A stretch of DNA of 64,000 nt, from positions 310,001 to 374,000 of the forward strand of contig NZ_JABBPG010000002.1 in NCBI RefSeq assembly GCF_013140855.1, in the 5' to 3' direction. Numbering within the stretch: position 1 is the stretch's first letter; every line of letters begins with the position of its first letter. Source of the stretch: Pseudoalteromonas caenipelagi. Lineage in GTDB: Bacteria > Pseudomonadota > Gammaproteobacteria > Enterobacterales > Alteromonadaceae. The notes under the pieces are model-generated. The model searched no databases. It worked only from the letters and a program-made list of their open reading frames with translations, and was not told where the DNA came from. The position numbers were made by a program, and so were the translations under genes. This document shows, one piece after another, positions 9,923 to 18,075 of this stretch.

Positions 9923-10618
9923 ATGCGATTATGGTTAGTGGTTTTGAGCTTTGTATGCTTTATATCTGAGGCAAATTCGCTCAATGTCATGACAGAGGAG
10001 TTTCCTGATTTTCAATACACCAACAAAGAGGGGGTTTTAGTTGGCTCGGCGGTGGAAAAAATCAAAGCCGTTTTGAATAAGGCTAATATCGACTATGTAT
10101 TGAGTGTTAACCAGTGGTCTGTTTCCTACAATGCGGCGCAAAGAAACCCCAATAGCTGCATTTTTTCTATCGCGCGTTCAGACTCTAGAGAAAAACTATT
10201 TGATTGGTTGTTTCCTATCAGCAGTTTTTCAACTTCCTTTTATGGTTTACGTGATAAAAGTTACAATATCAAAAAGTTAGATGACGCATTGAACTACAAA
10301 ACAGCGGTCATTAGACAGAACTTTAGTCATTTATACCTCAAAGAACGCGGCTTTGAAGAAGACAGACACTTAATTATGATCTCAAGTTTTGACAATGTTT
10401 TTGAGCTATTGGCGACCAGAAAGGGGTTTATAGACCTAGTTATTCTCAGCGATGTGCAATTTGAGCACAAAAGCAAAACAGAACGCATGACCACATTGTT
10501 AGAAAAAAAGTACACATTGCCTAACTCTGGTGCAAAGCTCTACTTTGCGTGTAACAAGGAGCTAGCACCGCGAACAAAAAACAAAATTATTGAAGCATAT
10601 AGAGCTTTGTACCAATAA
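9923..10618 (+). CDS. periplasmic solute-binding-like protein (SBP family 3), orphan
   Basis: The 231-residue product has a signal peptide (MRLWLVVLSFVCFISEANS) and a bilobed amino-acid-binding-type body: MTEEFPDFQYTNKEGVLVGSAVEKIKAVLNKANI, NSCIFSIARSDSREKLFDWLFPIS and TRKGFIDLVILSDVQFEHK. It is shorter than transport-associated SBPs (about 250-270) and has no permease or ATPase genes nearby. In Alteromonadales such stand-alone proteins are often annotated as transporter substrate-binding proteins, but a sensory role is equally possible. Confidence 0.75.
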   Translation: MRLWLVVLSFVCFISEANSLNVMTEEFPDFQYTNKEGVLVGSAVEKIKAVLNKANIDYVLSVNQWSVSYNAAQRNPNSCIFSIARSDSREKLFDWLFPISSFSTSFYGLRDKSYNIKKLDDALNYKTAVIRQNFSHLYLKERGFEEDRHLIMISSFDNVFELLATRKGFIDLVILSDVQFEHKSKTERMTTLLEKKYTLPNSGAKLYFACNKELAPRTKNKIIEAYRALYQ

Positions 10619-10636
10619 GGCTTTTGAGGTATGTGG

Positions 10637-10882
10637 CTACTTTTTAATTGATGGCCACACAAATCCATGAAAGGTGTCAATATAAAGCTGTTCAACCTTC
10701 TCTCGTGCCCAAGGCGTTTTTCGTAAGAACTTTAAACTCGACTTTACACTCGGATCATGGGTAAAACAGCGAATATTAATAGCTTTACCCATTGCTTGCC
10801 AGCCAAGTTCTTGCTCAAGTTTAATAATGATGTCTTCTAGTTTTATACCATGTAACGGGTTGTTTGGCTGCTGTTGCGTCAT
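10637..10882 (-). CDS. VF530-family (DUF2132) small protein
   Basis: This 81-residue protein contains NPLHGIKLEDIIIKLEQELGWQAMGKAINIRCFTHDPSVKSSLKFLRKTPWAREKVEQLYI, which fits the VF530 family throughout its length. The family is known from a solved Vibrio structure and has been suggested to bind DNA; a cellular role is not established. It is 24 bases upstream of the end of the next minus-strand gene and has no clear ribosome-binding site. Confidence 0.82.
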   Translation of the reverse strand: MTQQQPNNPLHGIKLEDIIIKLEQELGWQAMGKAINIRCFTHDPSVKSSLKFLRKTPWAREKVEQLYIDTFHGFVWPSIKK

Positions 10883-10906
10883 GAAAGCACTCTGATTACA
10901 AAACCC

Positions 10907-11197
10907 TTAGTTTACCCTGATTGTCTTAACTGGGTCTAGCCTAATAGGTTGGCCTTCCTTATTTGCCTTTAACCACACTAATTGACTCTGCGGTTGGTTA
11001 CTATATTTGTGGCTGCATATAAAGAGTAAATCAAACTGTTTGATTAAAGCTCCTTCGCTATATTGGGCACCTTGATACCAACAAACTCGGTGTGGTGTCT
11101 CAAGTAATGTGACTTTTCCATGATTCGAATCAACAGCAAAAGAATAACTTGCTGTTATTAATAAAACACTTAAAGCGATATAAACACGTGATTTCAT
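10907..11197 (-). CDS. small exported protein, DUF1496-like
   Basis: The 96-residue protein has a signal peptide (MKSRVYIALSVLLITASYSFA) and a short mature domain containing RVCWYQGAQYSEGALIKQFDLLFIC, which resembles DUF1496 proteins (Cys-Trp/Phe-Tyr, then Tyr-Ser-x-Gly-Ala). Two cysteines could form a disulfide in the periplasm. GGGAG precedes the start. Function is unknown; it lies near, but probably not in an operon with, the VF530 gene. Confidence 0.6.
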   Translation of the reverse strand: MKSRVYIALSVLLITASYSFAVDSNHGKVTLLETPHRVCWYQGAQYSEGALIKQFDLLFICSHKYSNQPQSQLVWLKANKEGQPIRLDPVKTIRVN

Positions 11198-11293
11198 GGC
11201 AGAACTCCCAGAGTTGGCTAATCTTTAAATAAAGCAATTATGCGCTTTGCATGAGTAACTATAACAAGATAAAAACAAAAGAAGGGGATCGCA

Positions 11294-11524
11294 ATGGCGT
11301 TTGATCAAAATATGATGGCAGAACTGACATTATTGGCTAAGTTTCCAAGGAGCAGCATGCATCAGGGTATAAAATTACATAGAGATGCTGAACAAAGCTT
11401 AATCGACGCAGCGCAGAGGCTGTTTGATAAGGGGATTATTGATAGCCCAGATGGTGGTTACCTTACCGATCTGGGCCTAGACTTGATCTCTCATTTAGAC
11501 CAAGTTCATTGCGCGTTGCAATGA
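11294..11524 (+). CDS. TIGR02647-family small protein
   Basis: The 76-residue protein reads as the TIGR02647 family: an N-terminal LTLLAKFPRSSMHQGIKLHRDA helix pair followed by AAQRLFDKGIIDSPDGGYLTDLGLDLISHL. The second half looks like a winged-helix wing (GLID-x-DGGYLT-x-LG). AAGGGGA lies 6 bases before the ATG. No function has been assigned to the family. Its stop is 3 bases from the end of convergent maiA. Confidence 0.75.
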   Translation: MAFDQNMMAELTLLAKFPRSSMHQGIKLHRDAEQSLIDAAQRLFDKGIIDSPDGGYLTDLGLDLISHLDQVHCALQ

Positions 11525-11526
11525 CA

Positions 11527-12153
11527 TTATTGTGCGTCAGGTTGATTCTCTGGCGCAGCATCACTAAAGGCTGGCAGTTGATTACAACGCTCGTAAATAG
11601 CGGCAATTTTAGGGAACGGCGTCATATCAACTTTAAAACGTAATGCGTTAAACACCTGTGGTACTAAACATACATCTGCAAGAGTTGGTGTTTCGCCAAA
11701 GCAAAATGGTGAGTCACCAAGCATAGCTTCAAGCTTTTTAAACCCTTCAATTACCCAATGACAATACCAAGTATTTTTCTGTTCATCGTCAACATTAAGT
11801 TCTTGGCTTAAGTATTTAAGCACACGCAAGTTATCAATGGGGTGAATGTCACAAGCAATTGCGTAGCAGAAATTGCGCACTTGTGCTTTTTGCCATGGAT
11901 CATTTGGCAACAGTTGGGTGTCTGTATGGGTTTCTTCTAACCATTCTAAAATGGCAAGAGATTGTGCCAATACACCTTGCTCAGTTTCAAGCGCAGGTAG
12001 TAAGCCTTGTGGGTTCTTACTGGTGTAACCTTCTCCTTGTTGCTCTGATTTAAGCAAGTTAACACCAATTAATTCGTGTGGAATGTTTTTAAGATTAAGT
12101 GCGATACGCACGCGGTATGCTGCGGATGAGCGAAAATAAGTATACAGTTTCAT
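11527..12153 (-). CDS. maiA: maleylacetoacetate isomerase (zeta-class GST)
   Basis: This 208-residue glutathione-dependent isomerase converts maleylacetoacetate to fumarylacetoacetate in tyrosine/homogentisate breakdown. The N-terminal FRSSAAYRVRIALN holds the zeta-GST active-site serine region, and NPQGLLPALETEQGVLAQSLAILEWLEE is the canonical glutathione-binding stretch. The start at 12153 is chosen because MKLYTYFRSS is the family start and AAGGAA precedes it. It lies 68 bases downstream of hmgA on the same strand, consistent with consecutive pathway steps in one operon. No fumarylacetoacetase gene follows it in this window. Confidence 0.93.
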   Translation of the reverse strand: MKLYTYFRSSAAYRVRIALNLKNIPHELIGVNLLKSEQQGEGYTSKNPQGLLPALETEQGVLAQSLAILEWLEETHTDTQLLPNDPWQKAQVRNFCYAIACDIHPIDNLRVLKYLSQELNVDDEQKNTWYCHWVIEGFKKLEAMLGDSPFCFGETPTLADVCLVPQVFNALRFKVDMTPFPKIAAIYERCNQLPAFSDAAPENQPDAQ

Positions 12154-12221
12154 TAGTTGTTCCTTAATCACGACAAAAGGCACTCATAAGAGTGCCCAAT
12201 CTATTTTGGCTAAGCGTTATG

Positions 12222-13517
12222 TTACGCGCCTTTGTAGTATTTTCTAATGCCTTTCCAGCAATCAAGGTAATTTTGCTGACGCTCTTTACCTTCAAGTGCA
12301 TATTTAGTTGGCGAAATGACATAACGAGATTCAAACATAAACGCGAGTGTGTTTTCGTAGCGTTGCGGCTCAAGCTCGGCGTTTGATGCTTTTTCAAATA
12401 CATCAGCTTCAGGACCGTGTGGAGACATACAGTTGTGCAAGCTCATGCCACCAGGTACAAAACCATGCTCTTTTGCATCGTATACGCCTTCAATTAAGCC
12501 CATGAACTCACTCATGATATTACGGTGATAGTAAGGTGGACGGAATGTATCTTCTGCTACCATCCAACGTGGTGGGAAAATAACAAAATCAACGTTTGCC
12601 ACGCCCGCCGTGCCAGAAGGAGAAGTGAGTACAGTAAAGATTGACGGATCTGGGTGGTCAAAGCTTACTGTATTCATTACGTTAAAGCGTGCTAAATCGT
12701 ATTTATAAGGTGCGCTATTACCAGTCCATGCAACCACATCAAGTGGTGAGTGACCAATATCACAACGGAATAAGTTACCGTTAAATTTAGAAACTAATTC
12801 AAAATCGCCTTCTTTGTCTTCAAATGCAGCAACTGGATATTGGAAATCACGCTCGTTAGTGTAGCCATTCGCACCAACAGGACCACGTTCAGGAAGAATA
12901 AGCGGATGACCGTAGTTTTCGCAAATGTAACCACGTACTTGATCACTGATAAGCTCAACAGAGAATTTAATGCCACGAGGAATAACAGCAATTTCACCAG
13001 GACGCAGTGCTAATTTACCGCACTCTGTGTGAAGCACTAACTCACCTTGTTGAGGTACAAATAAAAACTCACCATCAGCATTGTAGAAGTAGCGGCCTTC
13101 CATTGAAGCATTAGCAACATATACATGAATACCAATACCCGCTTGACCATTGGCACTACCGTTCGCTGCCATAGTGACTAAGCCATCAATGAAATCTGTT
13201 TTTTCGGCTGGAATTTCAATTGGGTTCCAACGTAGCATAGTTGGTGGCGTTGGTACTTCAGTAATCGGTGCTGTGCGTAATAAGCCATTGTCCATCGCTT
13301 GGTAGTCACCTTGTACTACCGATGGGCGAATACGGTAAAACCAGTTTCTGCGGTTGTCTGCACGCGGCGCTGTAAAGGCAGTTGTATTATATTGTTCTGC
13401 ATACAGATCATATTTTACTTTTTGTGGAGAAAACTGGCCAATAGGTAGTGCGCCAGGTAATGCTTCAGTTTCAAACTCGTTACCAAAGCCTGTTAGGTAT
13501 TGAAATTCGTTGCTCAT
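12222..13517 (-). CDS. hmgA: homogentisate 1,2-dioxygenase
   Basis: This 431-residue non-heme iron enzyme opens the homogentisate ring to give maleylacetoacetate. It starts [25 protein letters not shown], a typical N-terminus, and contains [15 protein letters not shown] and [12 protein letters not shown], which supply the His/Glu/His iron ligands. AAGGAG precedes the start at 13517; the frame remains open upstream, but that extension lacks family similarity. maiA follows. Loss of this enzyme is known in other bacteria to cause brown pyomelanin. Regulation is probably by the divergent MarR-type protein through the palindrome at 13552. Confidence 0.96.
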   Translation of the reverse strand: MSNEFQYLTGFGNEFETEALPGALPIGQFSPQKVKYDLYAEQYNTTAFTAPRADNRRNWFYRIRPSVVQGDYQAMDNGLLRTAPITEVPTPPTMLRWNPIEIPAEKTDFIDGLVTMAANGSANGQAGIGIHVYVANASMEGRYFYNADGEFLFVPQQGELVLHTECGKLALRPGEIAVIPRGIKFSVELISDQVRGYICENYGHPLILPERGPVGANGYTNERDFQYPVAAFEDKEGDFELVSKFNGNLFRCDIGHSPLDVVAWTGNSAPYKYDLARFNVMNTVSFDHPDPSIFTVLTSPSGTAGVANVDFVIFPPRWMVAEDTFRPPYYHRNIMSEFMGLIEGVYDAKEHGFVPGGMSLHNCMSPHGPEADVFEKASNAELEPQRYENTLAFMFESRYVISPTKYALEGKERQQNYLDCWKGIRKYYKGA

Positions 13518-13551
13518 AGTTTTTGACTCCTTAGTAGATGCAACTAAGATA

Positions 13552-13565
13552 CTCTCATGTGAGAG
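13552..13565. promoter_or_regulatory. palindromic operator candidate between hmgA and the MarR gene
   Basis: CTCTCA-TG-TGAGAG is a perfect inverted repeat located 35 bases upstream of hmgA and 70 bases upstream of the divergent MarR-type gene. Its size and central position suit a MarR-family dimer site controlling both directions. Confidence 0.6.
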
Positions 13566-13635
13566 CATTATCAAGTGTCTTTAACTATTCTTTTTGTATA
13601 TAATTTTTTACGGATGTATTAGAGGAGTACAGGGC

Positions 13636-14079
13636 GTGAGCAAGGTGTTGCTAAAAATAGACGAATTTCTACCATATCGACTTGTTAAGCTGGCGAATAA
13701 AGTGAGTATGGCATTTTCAAGCGTGTACTTTGAAGAAGCGGGGTTGACGGTACCCCAGTGGCGTGTGATTGCACATCTAGCTCAGCAAAAAACCTGTTCA
13801 GCAAAGCGTTTATGTGATCTAGCGGAAATAGATAAATCGACCATGTCGCGTGCCGTGAAACAACTAACAGACAAACAGCTGATTGAGCTGTGTGCAGATC
13901 CCAACGACAAGCGTGCTAAGTTGCTGAGCTTAACCACACAGGGGGAAGCACTATATGCACAACTGTCTCCAAAAGCACTTAAGTGGGAAGAGGCGCTCTT
14001 AGTGGAATTGTCTAATGATGAGCGAACACTGCTGAGAAGCGTGATGGACAAAATAGAACTTCAAGTAGATAAACAATAG
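13636..14079 (+). CDS. MarR-family transcriptional regulator
   Basis: The 147-residue protein has the winged-helix MarR layout: LTVPQWRVIAHLAQQ, then CSAKRLCDLAEIDKSTMSRAVKQLTDKQLIEL (recognition helix), then the wing DPNDKRAKLLSLTTQGEALYAQL, and a C-terminal dimerisation helix. I choose a GTG start at 13636 since AGAGGAG lies 8 bases before it; the longer frame starts in a less plausible region. It is divergent from hmgA-maiA with a 14-bp palindrome in the shared promoter region, so it is the likely local regulator of homogentisate catabolism, perhaps responding to a pathway intermediate. Confidence 0.88.
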   Translation: MSKVLLKIDEFLPYRLVKLANKVSMAFSSVYFEEAGLTVPQWRVIAHLAQQKTCSAKRLCDLAEIDKSTMSRAVKQLTDKQLIELCADPNDKRAKLLSLTTQGEALYAQLSPKALKWEEALLVELSNDERTLLRSVMDKIELQVDKQ

Positions 14080-14130
14080 AGTCAAATTTACGTTTATTGG
14101 GCTGCGTTTAATATGCCAGCCCATAAGTAA

Positions 14131-14568
14131 TCATTGCGGGCGTGTTTTACTAAGCCTAAATACGAAATACAGTACAGTAAAAATTAAAAAGTTAAAATAC
14201 AAGCTGCTTAGTGGTGCGTAGTCATACCAAAAACTATCAAGCGAAAACCCTTTAATTTTACCTCTTAGTCCAAAAGCAAAGATAGTGGACACTACAAAAG
14301 AATAGGTAATGCTAATGGTAGAACAGCAATTAATATATGGTTCATAACCACAATTAGCGGCTCTCAATCTGCCTGCCAGAATCATCGCTAAGCACATAGC
14401 CCCTGCACAGTTAAATAGATACGGCATACTAATAACTATCAACTCAGAGGTTCTGGAGTAATTAATGCCATCACCCATAATCGGAATTAATGAAAAATCA
14501 AGAGCTATAACAAAAGTAATTGAAAGTAACAATAAAATATATGCTGCTTTATTTCCGTAGTAATTCAT
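14131..14568 (-). CDS. small multi-pass membrane protein of unknown function
   Basis: The 145-residue product has four hydrophobic segments (AAYILLLLSITFVIALDFSLI, LIVISMPYLFNCAGAMCLAMILAG, ISITYSFVVSTIFAFGL, LYFNFLIFTVLYFVFRL) and is probably an inner-membrane protein. I recognise no family. AGGGAG lies 5 bases before the ATG at 14568, and the stop of the upstream 494-residue gene is only 2 bases away, so the two are co-translated. It is the last gene of a four-gene AT-rich operon with the Fic and phospholipase-like genes; an accessory or immunity role is conceivable but unproven. Confidence 0.6.
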   Translation of the reverse strand: MNYYGNKAAYILLLLSITFVIALDFSLIPIMGDGINYSRTSELIVISMPYLFNCAGAMCLAMILAGRLRAANCGYEPYINCCSTISITYSFVVSTIFAFGLRGKIKGFSLDSFWYDYAPLSSLYFNFLIFTVLYFVFRLSKTRPQ

Positions 14569-14570
14569 AC

Positions 14571-16055
14571 TCACTCCCTAATTTTAGCTTTAAAGTTATT
14601 ACACTTCTCACTTTCTTTTCTAACATCTGTGCGAACTTTTGAAAAATCAAAAAGAACACCCGATTTCTTTAAACTGTTGAGAAGTTTTTTATCCTCACTA
14701 CCTCGTGAAGAAAAGCACATGATATTAATTAGTTTCTCTTCAAAATTGTAACCATAATCAGATGAGGGCTGGCCGAAGTTGTTAATTATCATTCTTAGTA
14801 TATCTGAATCGTCGACATATATTGCAGCATAGAAAGAGAAGTTTTTTCCATGAAGCTTGATTTTTCGAAATGAGGCATCATTTATCATCCTATCTTTCAA
14901 TGAGGTGGAATACAATCTCTCGAAGTTTTTCGCGAAAACATCTAAACGAAAATTGGGTGAGTTTAAGTCTGGTTGGTTAGGAGCTGTAAAATAAGTGTAC
15001 TCTAAGCGAGTGAGTCCATATGCATCAATTACTATTTCATCTGGATTGTTTTTTTTGAGGTCGTTATTTTTCGAATCCATCTCAAAATTTTCGCCAGGCT
15101 TTAAAAAGACAACTCTCTTATTCTTGAATTTTTGTTCTGTTTTTAAGTGAGAAAAATATTCTTGGTAACGAGGTTTATCAATAACCCGAAGTGCAGCTTC
15201 TAATGGGCTTGTTAAGGTTATACCAGCTTCCTTGATAAAATCAATAAATTTATCTTTATTAACTACAAATGCACTATCCAATAACGGTGCAGATTTTTCA
15301 TTGGCAATACATATCTCTACAAGTCTGTGATGCGAAAATTTTGAAATAAAATCGCGTTTTGTATATTCTATTTCTTCTTCTCTTTTTTCTAGCAACTTAG
15401 CTTTTTCTATGTATTTTTCTAAATTTATATAATCTGAAATTTTTGCCTTTTCTAATATGCTAAAAGCATCTAAATCTATAAGTTTGCCTTTGTAAAATAA
15501 TTCATTATTAATGGCTCCCATTTTATTTAGTTTATCAATAACATTGAATCTGTGGTATTTAATTAGGAGATTGTTAAAGCTGTATGGTTCATTTTGGTCA
15601 AAACCAATGATTTCACTTGGAAAAAAGGTTGCTAATTCTAGTAGCTTTTCATCGTCCAAAGTCATGCTTGCGATCATCCACCCTGTGTAACTGGGTGTAA
15701 TTCCTTTGTGAACTATATATTTGACAGTATCCCATTTTGCATCGTTAGCAAGTGCTATATCTAGCAAACTTATTTTTTGACCAAACATTGAAAAATTAGA
15801 AGATATACTTCCAGTTAAAGACTGCTTAATATAATCTTCAATACCTAGTTGTTGAATTAAGTTTTGATCAGAATCAATATCTATATTTTCAATATTTTTA
15901 TCCTCTAAATCTTTTAAGTGTAAAGGGTATATAGATTCATCCCTACTAAGACTGCTGCTAAAATCATAGCCTATGAAAAGTGACTCTGTGCAGCTATTAA
16001 TTGCGTATACCAATTGTGATTGAAGCATGACTATAAAAAAAATAATGTATTTCAT
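14571..16055 (-). CDS. exported protein with ankyrin-like segments, function unknown
   Basis: The 494-residue protein begins with a signal peptide (MKYIIFFIVMLQSQLVYA). Two stretches look like degenerate ankyrin units: LLDIALANDAKWDTVKYIVHKGITPS and FSFYAAIYVDDSDILRMIINNFG. Between them is a charged, probably coiled-coil piece (LEKREEEIEYTKRDF). No catalytic motif is visible. It follows the phospholipase A2-like gene by 72 bases and is tightly followed by the small membrane protein. Exported ankyrin-type proteins often bind partner proteins, so it could inhibit or chaperone the phospholipase; this is inference from position only. Confidence 0.55.
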   Translation of the reverse strand: MKYIIFFIVMLQSQLVYAINSCTESLFIGYDFSSSLSRDESIYPLHLKDLEDKNIENIDIDSDQNLIQQLGIEDYIKQSLTGSISSNFSMFGQKISLLDIALANDAKWDTVKYIVHKGITPSYTGWMIASMTLDDEKLLELATFFPSEIIGFDQNEPYSFNNLLIKYHRFNVIDKLNKMGAINNELFYKGKLIDLDAFSILEKAKISDYINLEKYIEKAKLLEKREEEIEYTKRDFISKFSHHRLVEICIANEKSAPLLDSAFVVNKDKFIDFIKEAGITLTSPLEAALRVIDKPRYQEYFSHLKTEQKFKNKRVVFLKPGENFEMDSKNNDLKKNNPDEIVIDAYGLTRLEYTYFTAPNQPDLNSPNFRLDVFAKNFERLYSTSLKDRMINDASFRKIKLHGKNFSFYAAIYVDDSDILRMIINNFGQPSSDYGYNFEEKLINIMCFSSRGSEDKKLLNSLKKSGVLFDFSKVRTDVRKESEKCNNFKAKIRE

Positions 16056-16127
16056 GGGGTTCTCATTAAAGTGAGCACTTAATAGTGCCCATAGTAAGTG
16101 TTTTAATTGATATATAGAAATTAAAGT

Positions 16128-16832
16128 CTAATTTGGGTAATCAGGGCACGCAAAACTTCTGTATTCTTCATCCCAGTTTACACATGCTCTATCTAATTGA
16201 GCGTCTTTGAAGAACGAGTGGCCTAGGCTTCGAACAGCGGTACGATACAAATTCGCATTATGGTTACATAAGCGCGTTGAAGTATTTCTTGGAGGGGCAT
16301 TTAAGCATTGTATTTCCATCTCTCTAAAAAACATGTTGTCACAGTCAGTTTGATTGGAAGACGCATAGCCATAACAAAGATCATGTTTGTTGCAAGATGA
16401 TTTAAAATAGCCATCCCAGCCAGCGCCAACACCAAACGAAGAGCAGCCATTAGGTAACAAAGAAGCTCTAGCCTCTGTAGGATTACATCCAACGGGTTTT
16501 TCGCCGGGTAGAGCGTCACATCCTGCATCTCTGTACGCAATTTCTAAACTAGGGTATCTTGATGCTATTCTTGGGTCATCAAGGTATGTGTAAGCTAGAT
16601 TTGTTGCGATCCTCGTTAATTCCGGTCGGTAAGTATACGCTGGAATTCTGTTTCCCGTTACAGTTATAACTTCTATATTGCTTGCTTTTGCAGTGGATAT
16701 CGTAAAAACGGCAGAAAGAGAGCGCTGATATGTATAATCGCTGTCCTCAATTACATTATCAATCGCTACATCGTCTAAATTGACTAATAAACCACTGAGC
16801 AAAATTGAACCAAAAAATAATTTGCTTTTCAT
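16128..16832 (-). CDS. secreted phospholipase A2-like protein
   Basis: The 234-residue protein has a hydrophobic N-terminus and, from about residue 130, the phospholipase A2 core: CSSFGVGAGWDGYF-x3-CNKHDLCYG, with His150-Asp151 as the likely catalytic pair, followed by DCDNMFFREMEIQC, matching the Cys-Asp/Cys pattern of secreted PLA2. It would hydrolyse the sn-2 ester of phospholipids outside the cytoplasm. Residues 53-60 (IEVITVTG) look like a TonB box, which is unexpected in a non-receptor. AAGGAA precedes the ATG, and the upstream Fic gene ends 8 bases before it, so they share an operon. Confidence 0.75.
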   Translation of the reverse strand: MKSKLFFGSILLSGLLVNLDDVAIDNVIEDSDYTYQRSLSAVFTISTAKASNIEVITVTGNRIPAYTYRPELTRIATNLAYTYLDDPRIASRYPSLEIAYRDAGCDALPGEKPVGCNPTEARASLLPNGCSSFGVGAGWDGYFKSSCNKHDLCYGYASSNQTDCDNMFFREMEIQCLNAPPRNTSTRLCNHNANLYRTAVRSLGHSFFKDAQLDRACVNWDEEYRSFACPDYPN

Positions 16833-16840
16833 ATTTTTCC

Positions 16841-17770
16841 TTAACTTCCTTTCCTATTAAATAAAATGGCTTCTGCCTCGTTATAAAAATTCATTGTGCA
16901 CTTAAATTCAAAGAATAATTTTTCTCCACTTTTTACGTTGTATTTTTTTATTTTTAAGTTCTTTGAATTTAAATTTATATTAAGAAAGTCAATTGCTCTT
17001 TCTCTGGATTTCAACAAGCATATTAATTCTCCTTCATCAAATAAGGGTCTGTTGAAAAAGAAATCTATCTCATGCATGTTATAGCTCGGTGTTAACTCTT
17101 CTTCTATCCTTAATCTTTTTTCCCTTATAGTTTCAATTATCGAGTTAAAAGAGCTTTCTACATAGGCTAGGTCATCTCTGTATGTACGACTTGTAAACAC
17201 TCTTTTAGAATGAGTGGTTAAAAAGTGGCGCTTAGACTCTCCAAATATATGATAAATAAAATATGGATTTAGGAACTCACCACCTTCAATGTAGGTTGAA
17301 TCAAAAATTGCTCTAGCAGTTCTTCCATTGCCATCATAGAACGGGTGTATATTGATTATCTGTGAATATAAATAGAATTTCTTTTCAAACCCAGATAATT
17401 TCTCTATATCATCTAACAATTGGCTAATTAAATTTATAACTTTATCTGGCGAAGGAGCGATATACATTGGCTTCAGTAATGTACCGCCAGCTGTAATATG
17501 GCAATCTCTAACTATACCGCTTCGATGATTATTTAAATTTCGATTTAACATTTTTAATAAATATAAATCTACTTTTCCAATAGTGGAAGCTTTAATTACA
17601 GCTTTTTCATATGAAAGCTTGCTGTTATTTAATTTTTCTGTAAGCGAGGAGGTTTCTTTAAATAGAGAGTTTAGCTTAATTTGTTTCCATGTTATTTTAC
17701 TTGCTTCTCTCATCGCTATATCCCCGCATAAATACCGAGAAAAAAAATTCAAAAAATTTAATCCATTCAT
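16841..17770 (-). CDS. Fic-domain protein (probable AMP transferase)
   Basis: The 309-residue protein carries the complete Fic motif HPFYDGNGRTAR (His142 catalytic, Arg150 and Arg153 contacting phosphates). Fic enzymes usually transfer AMP from ATP to a Tyr/Ser/Thr hydroxyl. The N-terminal part (residues 25-110) has the helical layout and GxxR-x-C-H-I-x-x-G-G loop seen in larger Fic/DOC-like proteins. The C-terminal 100 residues form a separate, probably wHTH-like region. AGGAGG lies 6 bases before the ATG at 17770, so translation should be strong. It heads a four-gene AT-rich operon, which is unusual for a Fic gene, more often paired with a small antitoxin; no antitoxin gene is visible beside it. 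Confidence 0.85.
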   Translation of the reverse strand: MNGLNFLNFFSRYLCGDIAMREASKITWKQIKLNSLFKETSSLTEKLNNSKLSYEKAVIKASTIGKVDLYLLKMLNRNLNNHRSGIVRDCHITAGGTLLKPMYIAPSPDKVINLISQLLDDIEKLSGFEKKFYLYSQIINIHPFYDGNGRTARAIFDSTYIEGGEFLNPYFIYHIFGESKRHFLTTHSKRVFTSRTYRDDLAYVESSFNSIIETIREKRLRIEEELTPSYNMHEIDFFFNRPLFDEGELICLLKSRERAIDFLNINLNSKNLKIKKYNVKSGEKLFFEFKCTMNFYNEAEAILFNRKGS

Positions 17771-18021
17771 ATTTAACCTCCTAATTAAAAGCATTGTACC
17801 TAAATTAATATGAAATGGAAGTAAAATGTGAATTTAAAGTGTCTAAATTGTTTTAATTAATGCTTGTCGCTTCCTACTCAAGATTTTATACCTACTTAGA
17901 AGTGCTCTAAATATAAATGATTTTATGTATGCTAATGTGAACAAAACTTCAGCTATTCTTATATTGTCTAAAATGAGCATGCTACGCGAGTGATGTTTAG
18001 GTGATGAAGGAATGTAGTATA

Positions 18022-18050
18022 AAAAAGGCCAACATGATGTTGGCCTTTTT
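18022..18050. terminator. bidirectional intrinsic terminator after the first TonB receptor
   Basis: AAAAAGGCCAACA and TGTTGGCCTTTTT form a perfect stem with a TGA loop, with T runs on both strands. It ends the receptor transcript on the minus strand. Confidence 0.85.
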
Positions 18051-18075
18051 AATTTATACACTAATTAAATTGATA

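Noticed and set aside
17843..18061. 72-codon frame after the Fic gene
   Set aside because: It spans the terminator hairpin at 18022-18050 and has no protein-like features.
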